Shown here piece by piece: positions 1-10,201 of a stretch of 64,000 bases of DNA. The position numbers and the translations under genes were made by a program. The notes under the pieces are model-generated. The model saw nothing but the letters and a program-made list of their open reading frames with translations. It did not search any database and had not been told where the DNA came from. Position 1 is the stretch's first letter. Each line of letters begins with the position of its first letter. This DNA is from Orientallactaga sibirica (Eukaryota > Chordata > Mammalia > Rodentia > Dipodidae), in the NCBI GenBank assembly GCA_036365145.1, contig JAEOAD010000052.1, forward strand, positions 11,469,501 through 11,533,500. Reading direction: 5' to 3'.

Positions 1-130
1 AGGGAGGAGGAGGGAGGGAGGGAGGGAGGAGGGGGGAGGGGGAGGGAGGGGGAGGGGAGGAGGGAGGGAGGGAGGGAGAGGGGGAGAGGGGAGAGAGGGA
101 GGGGGGAGGGAGGGAGGGAGGGAGAGAGAG
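1..130. repeat. Purine (GGGA/GGGAG)n low-complexity tract
   Basis: The + strand is almost entirely G and A, built from GGGA, GGGAG and GAGG words, ending in a short (GA)n. Many runs of three or more G at short spacing could form G-quadruplex or triplex DNA. It is cut by the window edge, so its full length is unknown. No coding content. Confidence 0.95.
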
Positions 131-1087
131 TGAGTCCAGGGGACACGCGCTGGCTTTCTAGCCCCCGCCCCAGCCCCAGGGGCTTTGATGTGGGAAACAG
201 CGCCCTCTTAGGGACGGCTGCGAACATAGGCCAGACCTACTTACCACTCCTTGCTCTGACATCTGTCCAGTTCCCTTCCTGACCCAGGTCAGTTCTCCAG
301 AGGCGCCAGGCACTCGAGTATTTGGGAATATGTGTATTTTTTTTTTTACCTTGGGGTTATGGAAAGAAGGATCTGGTGGCATAAAATAACCGAAAATGTT
401 ACTAACTGAAATTTTGCTAGCCATGCAGTGAAGTAAAAAAAAAAAAAAAACTGTTTGCAACGTTCCAGTAAAACAAGTAAACAAGCGCCCACCCCTTCCG
501 GAGGTGTTGAGCCCCCCGTTGTAAAGGAGCAGGGGTTCAATTTGCAGGACCAGATACCAAGAGGAAGGCCTGAACTGCCTCTGCAGGAGGCAGGAGTAGA
601 GGTCCATAGAAGTCCAGGGAAGGTGTCAGCGGTGTGTGTGGGTGTGTGTGTGTGGGTGTGTGTGTGTGGGTGTGTGTTTCCAGGCAATCTCAGGACAGCT
701 TCAAAGTAAGACCGTGAGCTGGGTCTGCAATGACAAACCAAGAGAAGAAACGAAGGCATTCCAGGCCAAATCAATTGCCTTTGCAAAGAGGGCCTTGGTG
801 CCTCCAAGGGAATGTAAGCAAATTGTCAGAGCTAGAGTATAGGGTTCAAGAGAGTGGAAGGGTGATCAAGGTCAGGCATGAAAGATTGTACATGCCAAGC
901 CAGGCAACAAGGAACGGGAATCCATCACCATATTATTACTAATAATGGCTATATTAACAAAATGCTCAACATGAGGTCCTGGGTTAAGATTTTGGTAAGC
1001 ACTGTTTCATTTAAACTTTAAACTTTTAAACTTCTGGGTTCCAAAGATGGTGATGTGATGTGAACAATGACCAGGCATGCATTGTTC
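131..1087. other. Unique sequence with a (TG)n stretch, no gene seen
   Basis: Mostly non-repetitive DNA. A GTGTGTGGG-type microsatellite lies at about 632-677 and a poly(A) run at 435-450. The short open frames here are low-complexity or overlap each other and show no recognisable domain. Confidence 0.6.
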
Positions 1088-1089
1088 AT

Positions 1090-1256
1090 TTTTCTTTTTT
1101 TTTTTTTTTTGGTTTTTTGAGGCAGGGTCTCACTCTAGCTCAGGCTGACCTGGAATTCGCTATGTAGTCTCAGGGTGGCCTCGAACTCATGGCGATGCTC
1201 CTACCTCTGCCTCCTGAGTGCTGGGATTAAAGGCGTGTGTCACCATGCCCAGCTTC
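1090..1256 (-). mobile_element. B1 SINE
   Basis: Reads in antisense as a T-rich tail followed by GAGGCAGGGTCTCACTCTAG and ending at CACCATGCCCAGC, the reverse complement of a B1 head. Divergence is moderate, for example TGTGTCACCATGCCCAGC against the usual GCGCCACCACGCCCGGC. Confidence 0.9.
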
Positions 1257-2315
1257 ATAGAGAATTTAAATGCAATGACAAGCTATCTCAATGCCCCTTT
1301 CCTTTGTATTAGGCCAGTTTTATGAAGCGTGGTGGTAAATCACTTCTTCCTGCCAAGGCAGAAGGCTCCCACTGCCTGCCTGTCAGTGAGTAGCCAAGGG
1401 ATCAGGCAAGGCTAATGATGCCAGGAGCATCGCCTGGAGGCCCAGTCAGGTTAGGACACTGCTCACACTGACAGGGGACAGCACAGAGAAGAGGGTGGAC
1501 TCAAATTGTGGCAAGGGACTCACAGCTTGGAAATTGATGAAAGAGAGGAGAGGAGAGTGAGACAAAACCTAGAATGGTTAGGAGTTTTCTACTGCTGAGG
1601 ACGAGGCAGCTGCGGAGGCTCCTGCACTAAGGGGAGGAGTCAGGAAGAGAGCAGATCAGGCAGACAGAGGGCAGATTCAGGCTACAGTGGGTTGTACTTG
1701 AAGACGGCTGCAAGAGTGGCAGGTGGAGGGGGTGTGCTGGAGGTGAGGGGCTCATGGGAGACCTGCTCTGAGTGGGATCTCACTAGTCACCGTTCAGGTC
1801 TCCTGACTCTCTCCTTGAACCGCAGTGTGGATCAGGTCCCTCTCTCTGAGTTCTCCACAGCCCATGCTGAGGAACCGCTTCGATCCGTGCTTCACCCTAG
1901 GTGTTTAAACCAGTGTGACGTGTGTGCCTAAGAGGCACCATTACAGATCCTGCACAACTGACATCACGGGAATTGAACAGTTTAACTCAAGATCCAAATT
2001 GGCTTTTCTGTAGACATTAGCAAGGTGATGCTAAAATGTATATAGGATAATGGTACCAAAACAGATTAGAGATTCCACAAGAAGAAAGACAAGAAAATAA
2101 AGGAAGAGAAGGAGAGGGGAGAGAAAATACTGTCAACAACAGCAACAAATAAACTAAGGTAGCTTTCCCTAATGGACATTTGTGCAAATTTTCAGTGGTT
2201 AAAGTGATGTGGTTTTAGCACAGAGACAGGCCAATAGAATGATGACACAGTAAAAATGCCAGCAAATACAGAAACCCGATATATACAGAAGCTGCAACAG
2301 AGAACATGCAGAGCT
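1257..2315. other. Unique sequence, nothing recognised
   Basis: No repeat family, RNA gene or conserved coding frame is recognised. A purine-rich patch occurs at about 2085-2130. Confidence 0.5.
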
Positions 2316-2500
2316 AAGCTTGCTGGTACAGGCTGTTATCCCAGCTACTCAGGAGGTTGGACAGGAGGGTCACAAGTTCAAAGCCTGCATGGCCTACAGA
2401 GTGAGTTCAAGACCCTGTCTCAAAGAGTAAAGAAGGGCTGGGTATGTAGCTCTGTGGAAAGATACTTAGCATGTGCAGGACCCTAGGTTCAAACCCTAGT
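2316..2500 (+). mobile_element. Composite SINE: B1-like unit followed by ID/tRNA-like unit
   Basis: The first part (GCTGGTACAGGCTGTTATCC...CCCTGTCTCAAAGAG) is a diverged B1 or 7SL-like monomer. The second (GGGCTGGGTATGTAGCTC... GGTTCAAACCC) has A-box-like and B-box-like tRNA promoter words. It is followed by a (CT)n/(CA)n tail, and the fusion resembles rodent B1+ID composites. Confidence 0.65.
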
Positions 2501-2501
2501 C

Positions 2502-2522
2502 TCTCCCTCCCTCTCTCTTTTT

Positions 2523-2554
<32 letters not shown>

Positions 2555-2602
2555 GCACGCACGCACACACACACACACACTGTATATATGGTATGTGTGT
2601 GT
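2502..2602. repeat. (CT)n/(CA)n compound microsatellite
   Basis: Runs of CTCTCT pass into CACACA with CACGCACGCACG interruptions and end in a short TGTGTG. It probably grew from the tail of the preceding SINE. Open frames through it are low complexity and not genes. Confidence 0.9.
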
Positions 2603-3516
2603 TTTAATATGAAAACAGGCATTCCATCAGAAAAAGCAAACACACAAAAATTCCTCTCATGTGGATGTCCTACAAACAAAAAAAATGTGATCCTCATTAG
2701 TTGCTGGATAAATGCCAAACCACGATAACTAAATGACAAAATGGCAAAACATGAGAGAATTGGACACTCTCGATTATTGGTGAGGAAGCTGAGCAGGGCA
2801 GCTGGCAAACAGTGCCAGTGGATGTGCAGATCAGATCAAGCTCTTTGGGAAGAACTGGCATGGCTAAGTGAAGCTGAAAATGTGCCCTGCAATCCATCCT
2901 GTGGCAGTATCTCGAGACACACTTGCCTGTGTGCACAGGGAGATAAGCATGCGAATGTTAGGGATCACATTCTTCTTGGCATGAACAAGTCGGTGTTTAT
3001 TCACAAATGGACATACGGTGCCGCATTCATATAATCAAATAGGCATGACACAGATGAGAGAATGAGGGAGGTGAAGTCGCTTATGCCAAGCACAGAGCAG
3101 GCGGAAGTGAAGCAGAGGCAGGCTGTCGCATACAGCAGAACGCCTTTCTTCAGAGTTTTCAGCCATGCATGCAAAGCCTACCGCCGCCTGCTCAAGGACG
3201 CATATGTAAGGATGGAAGTCATCAATGGGAGAAATAAGGGGCGATGAGGCACCACTCAGGACAGGGGTGACGCGTGGGGGATGCAGAAGATAAATGGGAT
3301 TAGAGATGAGTCCACGCCGAGCTCTAACTCTGTTTGCAGTGTTTTGTTTCTGAAATTTGATCATAGAAAATTGGTGATTCATTTATTAGTCTCCCTATGA
3401 TTTTTTTTTTTAAAAAGTCCAGTCCTTGGTAGAATGCACAAACTTGGATGTTTTCCATAATTGGGATTCAAAACCAACCATGTCTGGCTTTTGTATTGCT
3501 ATTTTTTTTCTTTTTA
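2603..3516. other. Unique sequence, nothing recognised
   Basis: No recognisable repeat, RNA or gene. Short open frames occur on both strands, none with a domain I recognise. Confidence 0.5.
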
Positions 3517-3532
3517 AAAACAATATACTTTA

Positions 3533-3764
3533 GGGCTGGAGAGATGGCTTAGCAGTTAAGTGCTTGCCCGTGAAGCCTAAGGACCCGGGTTCGAGGCTTG
3601 ATTCCCCGCGACCCATGTAACCCAGATGCGCAAGGTGGCGCAGGCATCTGGAGTTCGTTTGCAGTGGCTGGAGGAGGCCTTGGTGCGCCCATTCTCTCTC
3701 TCTCTCTTTCTCTGTCTGTTGCTCTCAAATAAACAAATAAAAATAAATAAGAATTAAAAAAATT
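3533..3764 (+). mobile_element. tRNA-like SINE, full length
   Basis: Starts GGGCTGGAGAGATGGCTTAG, carries GGTTCGAGGCTTGATTCC near the B-box position, a CT-rich stretch and an AAATAAA-rich tail. It is flanked by a perfect 16-bp target duplication, AAAACAATATACTTTA, at 3517-3532 and 3765-3780. Being so intact, it is a good type copy for the family. Confidence 0.95.
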
Positions 3765-4199
3765 AAAACAATATACTTTAAAACAATATGATCAATCACT
3801 GGTAAACTCATCATTTAATCCAAGGAATACTATGAAAAACCACACGTTTGCCTCTTATTCTATCTGCTGCCCCTTCTCCAACCTGGAAGAGACACCCTAT
3901 CATGAATTGAGTAGATTTGATTGCCTTGTTTATATCCTCTTGTTGTAATTTCCATTTTGAGGCTTTCTGCTAAGCACGCCCTGCTGCACGTAGTTCCCCC
4001 CAGAACTTGGCTCTTCTCCCACTCAGCACTTTGTAGCAGCATTTGTTTTGAGGCCCCTTCTAGGTCCTCTGAGTCTCTCGCCTGCTGGGCTCCTTCTCAA
4101 TCTAGCATGCAGCAGCTCCTTTGCTCTGTCACCTGACCATGCACAGGGTGACGCCTAGAGTCTTGGTCCCTTGCCCCACTCAAATCTCTGCTCCCTGGA

Positions 4200-4330
4200 G
4201 TCTGCAAGGGAGAAGGTGGTGGCTGTTTCTCAGGATTAAAGGAGATCATGTCTGCAGCATGCTCAGCATGGTGCCTGGTCTACGAGGGCTTGATAGATAT
4301 CATTAGCTCTTTATTATCATCACTATAACT
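4200..4330 (+). mobile_element. MIR-like ancient SINE fragment
   Basis: The string GGATTAAAGGAGATCATG, then CAGCATGGTGCCTGGTCTAC, then a TTATTATCATC-type end, has the order and words of the MIR 3' half (AAATGAGATAATG, GTGCCTGGCACA, TATTATTATT). It is diverged, so the boundaries are approximate. Confidence 0.6.
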
Positions 4331-5209
4331 TTTATTCACTACATGGGGCTGCCCTGTATCATATTTAATAAGCTATTTAGTAGGCTACTGAATAAGGTTA
4401 ATACTTAATAACTTTAATATTTAATAAACTACTTAATAAGCTATTGTCTAATGAGCTACGGAGCAGCACCCTTCGGTTCATTTGTGTCCTAACTGAGGGG
4501 GGATCATTGGCTCCAAGGAATATAATTGCTAATAGTGGAATCCGTGGCATTCCCCAAGGCCCCTTGGGGCTGTCACCATGAAGTGAGCCGTTTTCCCCTT
4601 TCCTTTAGCACTGACGCCGCGGTGAAAGCCTGGGCAGAGGCAAAGGGAAAAGATGGAAATCGCAATGGTGACCAGTAATTAAACCCGAGCCCCACCAGGG
4701 GAGCTTAGAGGAAGGAGTACAATTCACAGGCAAGCCTCTGTCTGGCAGTCAGGACAACCCAGGCCCCTGTCAGCCTGGTGCTGGCCAGTCACTGCAGCCC
4801 ACTGAGCCTCCTGCAGCCTTGCATGCGTGCCTGCGTGTGGGGCCTGGTTGTGGGAACCTTGCTGCCATCCTGCATGGAGCCCCTGACCCTGTGACTCCAT
4901 CTTCCTTTCCCCTCAGTCTCCAGTTTGAGGAGTTAGCTCTTTTATAGAGGAGAGTCTGCTCCCTTCCTTCTCCCTTCCTCCGGGCAACCTCACATGACTT
5001 AGTTACACCATCTGTCCTACTCTACCGCAACCGTATCTGGAAGTCATCTCCTTCCTCCCGGTAGCGTATTTGACCCATTTCGCTCACTTCAGTTAGAGGA
5101 GAAGGTCCCGCCGCTCAGCTCACTCCTACTACTGAGAATCGAGTGAGTTGCCTTAGTCTGGTTTGAGCTGCTGTAGCAGAAAATCTGGGGAGGGTGCTTC
5201 ATAATGATC
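4331..5209. other. Unique sequence, nothing recognised
   Basis: An AT-rich tract with repeated TTAATAAGCTA-type words (about 4360-4445) is followed by ordinary unique sequence. No exon, RNA gene or repeat is recognised. Confidence 0.5.
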
Positions 5210-5226
5210 AGAAATGTATTGACTCA

Positions 5227-5431
5227 GGCTGGAGGGATGGCTTAGTGGTTAAGGTGTTTGCCTGCAAAGCCAAAGGACCCAGGTTTGATTCCCCAGGACC
5301 CAAGTTAACCAGATGCACAAGGGGGCGCATGCGTCTGGAATCCCTGATGAGCCCATTCTCTCTCTTTCTCCCTCTCCCTCTTTCTCTGTCAAATAAATAA
5401 ATAAATAAAAAACAAAAATCTTTTAAAATAA
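5227..5431 (+). mobile_element. tRNA-like SINE with CTCF-like core
   Basis: Flanked by a 17-bp duplication, AGAAATGTATTGACTCA, at 5210-5226 and 5432-5448 with one mismatch. The body contains GCACAAGGGGGCGC, which matches 12 of 14 positions of the CTCF consensus CCASYAGRKGGCRS. The tail is (AAAT)n. Confidence 0.95.
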
Positions 5432-5951
5432 AGAAATTTATTGACTCATAGTTCTGGAAGTTGGAAAGCCCAAAGTCAGGAGGCAGTCATCAGACAAGGG
5501 CCTTCCTGCTGTATTGTCTCATAGCAGGAGGCTGAAGAAAGGCAGAGAAAGCAAGAGGTTAACTCAGCCTCAAGCCTTCCTATAACTGGCAGCAATCTGT
5601 TTTCGAGGGTGGAGCCTCAGCACCCTTTGCATGGTGAAGGGGCAGGGATGTATTCGAGCCATCATAGTATTGTACTTCCGTTATGAAAATATCCTAATGT
5701 GTATAACCAGGCCTAATAATGACGCTTCTCAATGTTGTTGAGAGGATATTGTTCAATGTGCTAGGTCAGTACGTTTTCACACACAGCTTCAATGACTAGT
5801 AACTCATTTCCCCTTTGAATGAATGCTGACTGTCATAAGGGACGGGGAGCCTGGAGTGAATAGAGAGAGATGGAGACATTGTGCCTGGGCAGCTTATAAA
5901 CCTGTCAGAAGACCAGGAACAAGGTCCAGGCCCAGTCTCATGTGTACCAAG

Positions 5952-6689
5952 CTAGCTGCAGCTCTCTGAGGCAGCAAGGGGGCCATTTCCCCAGGATAGC
6001 AGAGCAGAGCTCACCCCAGAAGTCCACTGTTTCAAGGAGAGCCCACTCCTAGGAGGCTGTGGTGTGCATCTGATTTTGTTAAAATGCTTGCGTGATGAGC
6101 TCAGATTTTTCCCTAAGAACTTCAGCTTCCAAAGGCAGGTCATTTGCAACCTATAAGACACCAAAAACTTTGCCCACACAGGTTTCCTGTCTTGAGTTAT
6201 CCATCGTCCTATTTTCCCCTTCAACCCATAAAAGCCACGAGGCAGTTGAGCAGTTAAGGGAACACCTTGGAACTCTAAAAAACAAGTTACCCCTAAGGCA
6301 TTAGCTATGAGAAGAATCCGCCTACGTCTCATTTGGCTCCGAGTAGACTTCTTGATCAAAGCAAAGCTAAGAACAAATTCTTGGTTCCAAATCCAGGTCC
6401 ATGCAGAGCAGGATCTTGATTGTAAGCGAAGAACCACAGCACAAAAATCTGCAGCTGCCAGACCAGGAGGCCTGGTTCCTGGGTGGTAAACGGAGCTCTT
6501 GTCTCTCTCTTCCACTAGAGGGAGCTCGAGAGGAGGAGCGCCAGCGTGAAGCCTGGCACTAGGCCTGGGCTGGCTCACACACTTGACTCCCGGCTGATGG
6601 GGGCACTTGTTGAACAAACAGGAAGACTGGAAATGTGAATTGCCTGTAGTTGGCCACTGATGCTCAAATAATAAGGCCATGGCCATCAT
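5952..6689 (-). other. Orphan 245-codon open frame, unproven
   Basis: This is the longest open frame in the window. The first ATG codons are at 6687-6689 and 6684-6686, with a third in a good context, GCCATGGCC. Upstream of these the frame opens only with GTG. It lies in repeat-free DNA. I recognise no domain, signal peptide or homologue. The product would be rather basic, with an RRRR cluster near the middle. A frame this long is uncommon by chance in about 128 kb of two-strand sequence but not impossible. A CTCF-like site (6512-6525) lies inside it. No promoter, splice sites or poly(A) evidence was identified. It could be a chance frame, an old retrogene or a lineage-specific exon. Confidence 0.15.
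6512..6525 (+). promoter_or_regulatory. CTCF-like site
   Basis: CCACTAGAGGGAGC matches 13 of 14 positions of the CTCF core CCASYAGRKGGCRS, with A replacing the C after GG. It lies in repeat-free DNA. Occupancy cannot be judged from sequence. Confidence 0.45.
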
Positions 6690-6939
6690 AAAAATGTCTA
6701 CGAGCACACAGAATGTGATAAAGGCAGGAGATAAGAGCAGGATTTATTTAGGAAGACAAAGTAGGTAAGCTGCTCTCCAGGTCTTTACAGCCACTCAGCC
6801 GCCATGGCTTACTTTAGCTGTTGTAAGCTTGCATTTATGTTTCTGGACGGCTTTTAGTTTTTTATGATGGAATTTGGTTTTTTAATTTATGAAAGTTTAA
6901 GATTATTTAATATAGTAAAAACTCTTAATGTCATTCTTT

Positions 6940-7172
6940 TTAAAAAATTTTATTTATTTATTTATTTAAGAGAGGGGGGGAGAGAAATGCAGAGAGGGAA
7001 CAAGAAAGAGAGAAGGAGAGAATAGGTGTGCCAAGGCCTCCAGCCACTGTAAATGAACTCCAGATGCATGCACCACCTTGTGTATCTGACTTACGTGGGT
7101 CCTGGGGAATTGAACTCAGGTCCTTAGACTTCACAGGCAAGTGCCTTAACTACTAAGCCATTTCTCCAGCCT
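6940..7172 (-). mobile_element. tRNA-like SINE
   Basis: Ends with TTTCTCCAGCC on the right, the reverse complement of the SINE head. Perfect 15-bp target duplication TTAATGTCATTCTTT at 6925-6939 and 7173-7187. The left edge is the (ATTT)n/T-rich tail complement. Confidence 0.95.
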
Positions 7173-7290
7173 TTAATGTCATTCTTTATTACTTCTCATA
7201 TTATTATGGTGAACATGGAACAAAAGAATTTCCCTGCATAAAAACTTGAAAAAAAAATTTTTTGTAGCTTTGAATTTATATTGGCAACTT

Positions 7291-7509
7291 AATTTTTTCT
7301 TTTATTTATTTGAGAGGGAGAGAGAGAGAGAGAGAAAGAGGGAGAGGGAGAGAGAGAATGGGCATGCCAGCATGCTCCCCCTTGTGCACATGAGCAACAT
7401 TGTGTGCTTGTGTCACTGTGGGTCTGGCTTATGTGGAATCTGAAGAGTCCAACATGAGTCCTTAGCCTTCACAAGCAAGCACTTTAACCACTAAGCCATT
7501 TCTCCAGCC
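7291..7509 (-). mobile_element. tRNA-like SINE, first of a serial cluster
   Basis: Flanked by TATATTGGCAACTT (left, 7277-7290) and TATATGTGCAACTT (right, about 7510-7523), a 14-bp imperfect target duplication. It belongs to the long subfamily, with an extra stretch between the CACCTTGTGC-like and CTGGCTTATG words. Confidence 0.9.
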
Positions 7510-7526
7510 TATATGTGCAACTTTTT

Positions 7527-7558
7527 AATATTTATTTTAATTAATTAATTTATTTATT

Positions 7559-7590
<32 letters not shown>

Positions 7591-7743
7591 GGAATGAACA
7601 TTCCAGGGCCTCTAGCCACTGCAAACGAACTCCAGATACATGTGTCACTTTGTGCATCTGGCTTATGTGGGACTTGGAGAATTGAACCTGGGTCCTTAGG
7701 CTTTGCAGGCAAGTGCCTTAAGTGCTAAGTCATCTCTCCAGCC
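7527..7743 (-). mobile_element. tRNA-like SINE, second of a serial cluster
   Basis: Flanked by TGCAACTTTTT at 7516-7526 and 7744-7754, an 11-bp duplication of the same target used by its neighbours. The tail carries an (AATT)n-like expansion. Confidence 0.9.
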
Positions 7744-7754
7744 TGCAACTTTTT

Positions 7755-7949
7755 TTAAATTTTATTTTTATTTATTTATTTATTAGAGACAGAAAGAGGG
7801 AGAGTGAGAATGGGCCTCTAGCCACTGTAAACAAATTCCAAACGCATGTGCCCCCTTGTCCATCTGGCTTACATGGGACCTGGAGAATTGAACTGGATTC
7901 CTTAGGCTTTGCAGGCAAACACCTTAACTGCTAAGCCATCTCTCCAGCC
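7755..7949 (-). mobile_element. tRNA-like SINE, third of a serial cluster
   Basis: Flanked by TGCAACTTTTT at 7744-7754 and 7956-7966. It shares its left target copy with the right target copy of the preceding SINE. The left end is a (TTTA)n tail. Confidence 0.9.
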
Positions 7950-7966
7950 CTAGCTTGCAACTTTTT

Positions 7967-8447
7967 AATTCATCATCTTTTGGTAAAAGTCGTGGTGATC
8001 ACCTATGTGAAATTATGTCCAGGTTATTATTAGTTCTTTCAGTTCATTAATTTTTCATTCTCTTTTGATATGCCAAAACCTCTTAAATGTTGTTAAATTA
8101 GTGGATGGGTCCTATTTTGGATTTTTGTGTTTTTTTCAGTGAGCCATTTGACTACTTTTGGTAACATGTCACTTAAATTTTTCTAACTTCATGGCATGTT
8201 CCAAAAATTCCATAATATTTTCACTTTTTTCTTGTCATCATCTCTTCTTCCTCTTCCTTTGCTTACTTTCTCAATCTTTCATTCTCCTCACTAAAAGTAA
8301 TTATAAAAGTTGGGGGTAATTTTGTTTCAGTCTGTTTTAACACATGTATAGTGACTTATATAACCTGTTCACCATCATGCCATGGATATTTCATATAACC
8401 TGAACATATATTCAAATTATTGAATTGGAATTAATGTTAACATTCAA
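7967..8447. other. AT-rich unique sequence
   Basis: About 480 bases rich in A and T without a recognisable repeat or frame. A CTTCTTCCTCTTCC pyrimidine patch lies near 8244. Confidence 0.5.
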
Positions 8448-8466
8448 CTATTTTGTTGGTTTTTTA

Positions 8467-8661
8467 AATTTTTATTTATCTATTAGAGGGAGAGAGAGGG
8501 AGAGAGTGAGAATGGACACACCATGGCCTCTAGCCACTGCAAATGAACTCTAAATGCATGTGCCACCATGTGCATCTGGCTTATGTGGGACCTGGAGAAT
8601 CGAACCTGGGTGTTTATGTTTTGCAGGCCTGTGCCTTAACTGCTAAGCCATCTCTCCAGCC
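8467..8661 (-). mobile_element. tRNA-like SINE
   Basis: Right end CTCTCCAGC marks the reversed head. Flanking copies of CTATTTTGTTG(G)TTTTTT at about 8448-8466 and 8662-8679 form the target duplication, with a 1-base length difference. Confidence 0.9.
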
Positions 8662-8962
8662 CTATTTTGTTGTTTTTTTGAGGTGAAGCAGAGTTGCAAT
8701 TTATTCTTTAACCACACAATTAGAATATTAGATTATGGGCACTTGTGCATATGTAAACAAAATGTCATTGTACCCACTGAATAATGTACCATACTGTTAT
8801 GCATACATATACTATAAACACATGTAATTGTGTATTTACATGTGTGTATAGTATATGTATGCTATACACACAATTGTATTTATATATATACAATTGTATG
8901 CAAACCATACAAATGTATTCAATAGCGTGAAACTACCTTCTGTTCAACTATGGACATTTCTT

Positions 8963-9187
8963 TTTTTGTTTTTTTCTTTTTTATGAGAGAGAGGGAGAGA
9001 GAATTGGCATGCCAGGGCCGTAGCCACTGCAATCGAACTCCAGACACTTGCTCCACCTAGTGGGCATGTGTGACATTGAGCTTGCCTCACCTTTTGTGCA
9101 TTTGGCTTATGTGGGATCTGGAGAGTCCAACATGGGTCCTTAGGCTTGGCAGGCAATTGCCTTAACCGCTAAGCCATCTCTCCAGCC
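8963..9187 (-). mobile_element. tRNA-like SINE, long subfamily, joined to L1 tail
   Basis: Contains the long-subfamily words GTGACATTGAGCTTGCCTCA. Its right end (CTCTCCAGCC) abuts the A-rich tail of an L1 3' fragment. One shared 22-bp target duplication encloses both elements (8941-8962 and 9466-9487). Confidence 0.9.
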
Positions 9188-9361
9188 TTATTTTTCTTAA
9201 AAAAAAAATGCTTTATTATTTTTATTAGTTAGAAACTTTGTTGTATAGACAAATAATGTGTTGGTCCCATTCCTCTTCTTTCCTCCCCCATTCCACTGAG
9301 AGCTCTCCTCAGTGGCATTACTGGTATTCACCATGGAGTTATGGGGTTGCAGCAGTCAGTC

Positions 9362-9396
<35 letters not shown>

Positions 9397-9465
9397 GGGT
9401 CAGTACCTCTGGATACTCCTTTCCACCCTGTGGCTTTTACAGTCTTTCTGCCCTCTCTTCCACAA
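9188..9465 (-). mobile_element. 5'-truncated L1 3'-UTR fragment
   Basis: Shares TGGCTTTTACAGTCTTTCTG and flanking words with the L1 3'-UTR copies at 24.7, 38.3 and 40.1 kb. It contains a (TG)16 run at about 9364-9393. The left end is an A-tail complement (AAAAAAAAATGC region), and the right end is cleanly bounded by the target duplication at 9466-9487. Confidence 0.8.
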
Positions 9466-9487
9466 TGTTCAACTATGGACATTTCTT

Positions 9488-9954
9488 AACTTAATTAACC
9501 ATAATCATTGACAGACACATAAATCATTTGAAAAATTGTCAGGAATAATACCATAGCAGCTCTATTTTAGAGTTATCTAATCAGTTTCTGTGATCACGAC
9601 TGGAAGATGAACATTATTGCACATAAATCTTCATTCACAGTTTTGCTTAATAGTATATGTTTTATAGATAGATTACAAGTAACATTATTAATGTTTTTGA
9701 TACTTATCACAACATTGCCCTCTGAAGGTATACCAATTTATACCCGTACCTTGATGATAGGAAAGTTCCTAGCCTTTTTTCCTTCTGGAACTGTATACTA
9801 TAGTTAAAAATTATTTTAAATGTTTTTATATAGGATAAAATAGGAAAGGAAGAGGTAAAATTATTCTGACTTACAGACATGAACATATACATAAAGTCTC
9901 TAAAAATTTCACCCCAAAACTCAGATGTGATAAACACTTTCCATAAAGTAACAA
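9488..9954. other. AT-rich sequence, nothing recognised
   Basis: Nothing supportable. It may include an eroded L1 segment leading into the next element, but I cannot draw a boundary. Confidence 0.4.
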
Positions 9955-10014
9955 GACATAAATCAACACACAAAACCAGTAGCTTTCCTATATACCAATA
10001 AAGAACTTGATGTT

Positions 10015-10201
10015 GGGCTGGAGAGATGGATTAGCAGTTAAGGTGCTTGCCTGCAAAGCCAAAAGACCCAGGTGGCACATGCATCTGGAGTTCATTTACA
10101 TCATCTGAAAGTTCTGGTATGCCAAATCTCCTCTCTCTCCTCTTTCTCTCTCTCTCTCTTTCTCTCTCTCTCTCAGGTAAGTAAATAAATTTTTTTAAAA
10201 A
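10015..10201 (+). mobile_element. tRNA-like SINE with internal deletion
   Basis: Head GGGCTGGAGAGATGGATTAG is intact, but the middle between the B-box region and GGCACATGCATCTGG is missing, making the copy short. It is inserted inside the L1 ORF2 relic. A clear target duplication was not found. Confidence 0.85.

Noticed and set aside
2407..2808. Frame with long Cys/Val and Arg/Glu runs
   Set aside because: Translation of the (CT)n/(CA)n microsatellite.
3533..3764. tRNA gene suggested by A-box and B-box-like words
   Set aside because: The sequence does not fold as a tRNA, is one of over 30 dispersed copies and has an A-rich tail and target duplication, so it is a SINE.
7291..7949. Regularly spaced repeats that might look like a CRISPR-type array
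   Set aside because: The units are complete SINEs with A-tails and target duplications in a rodent-type genome.
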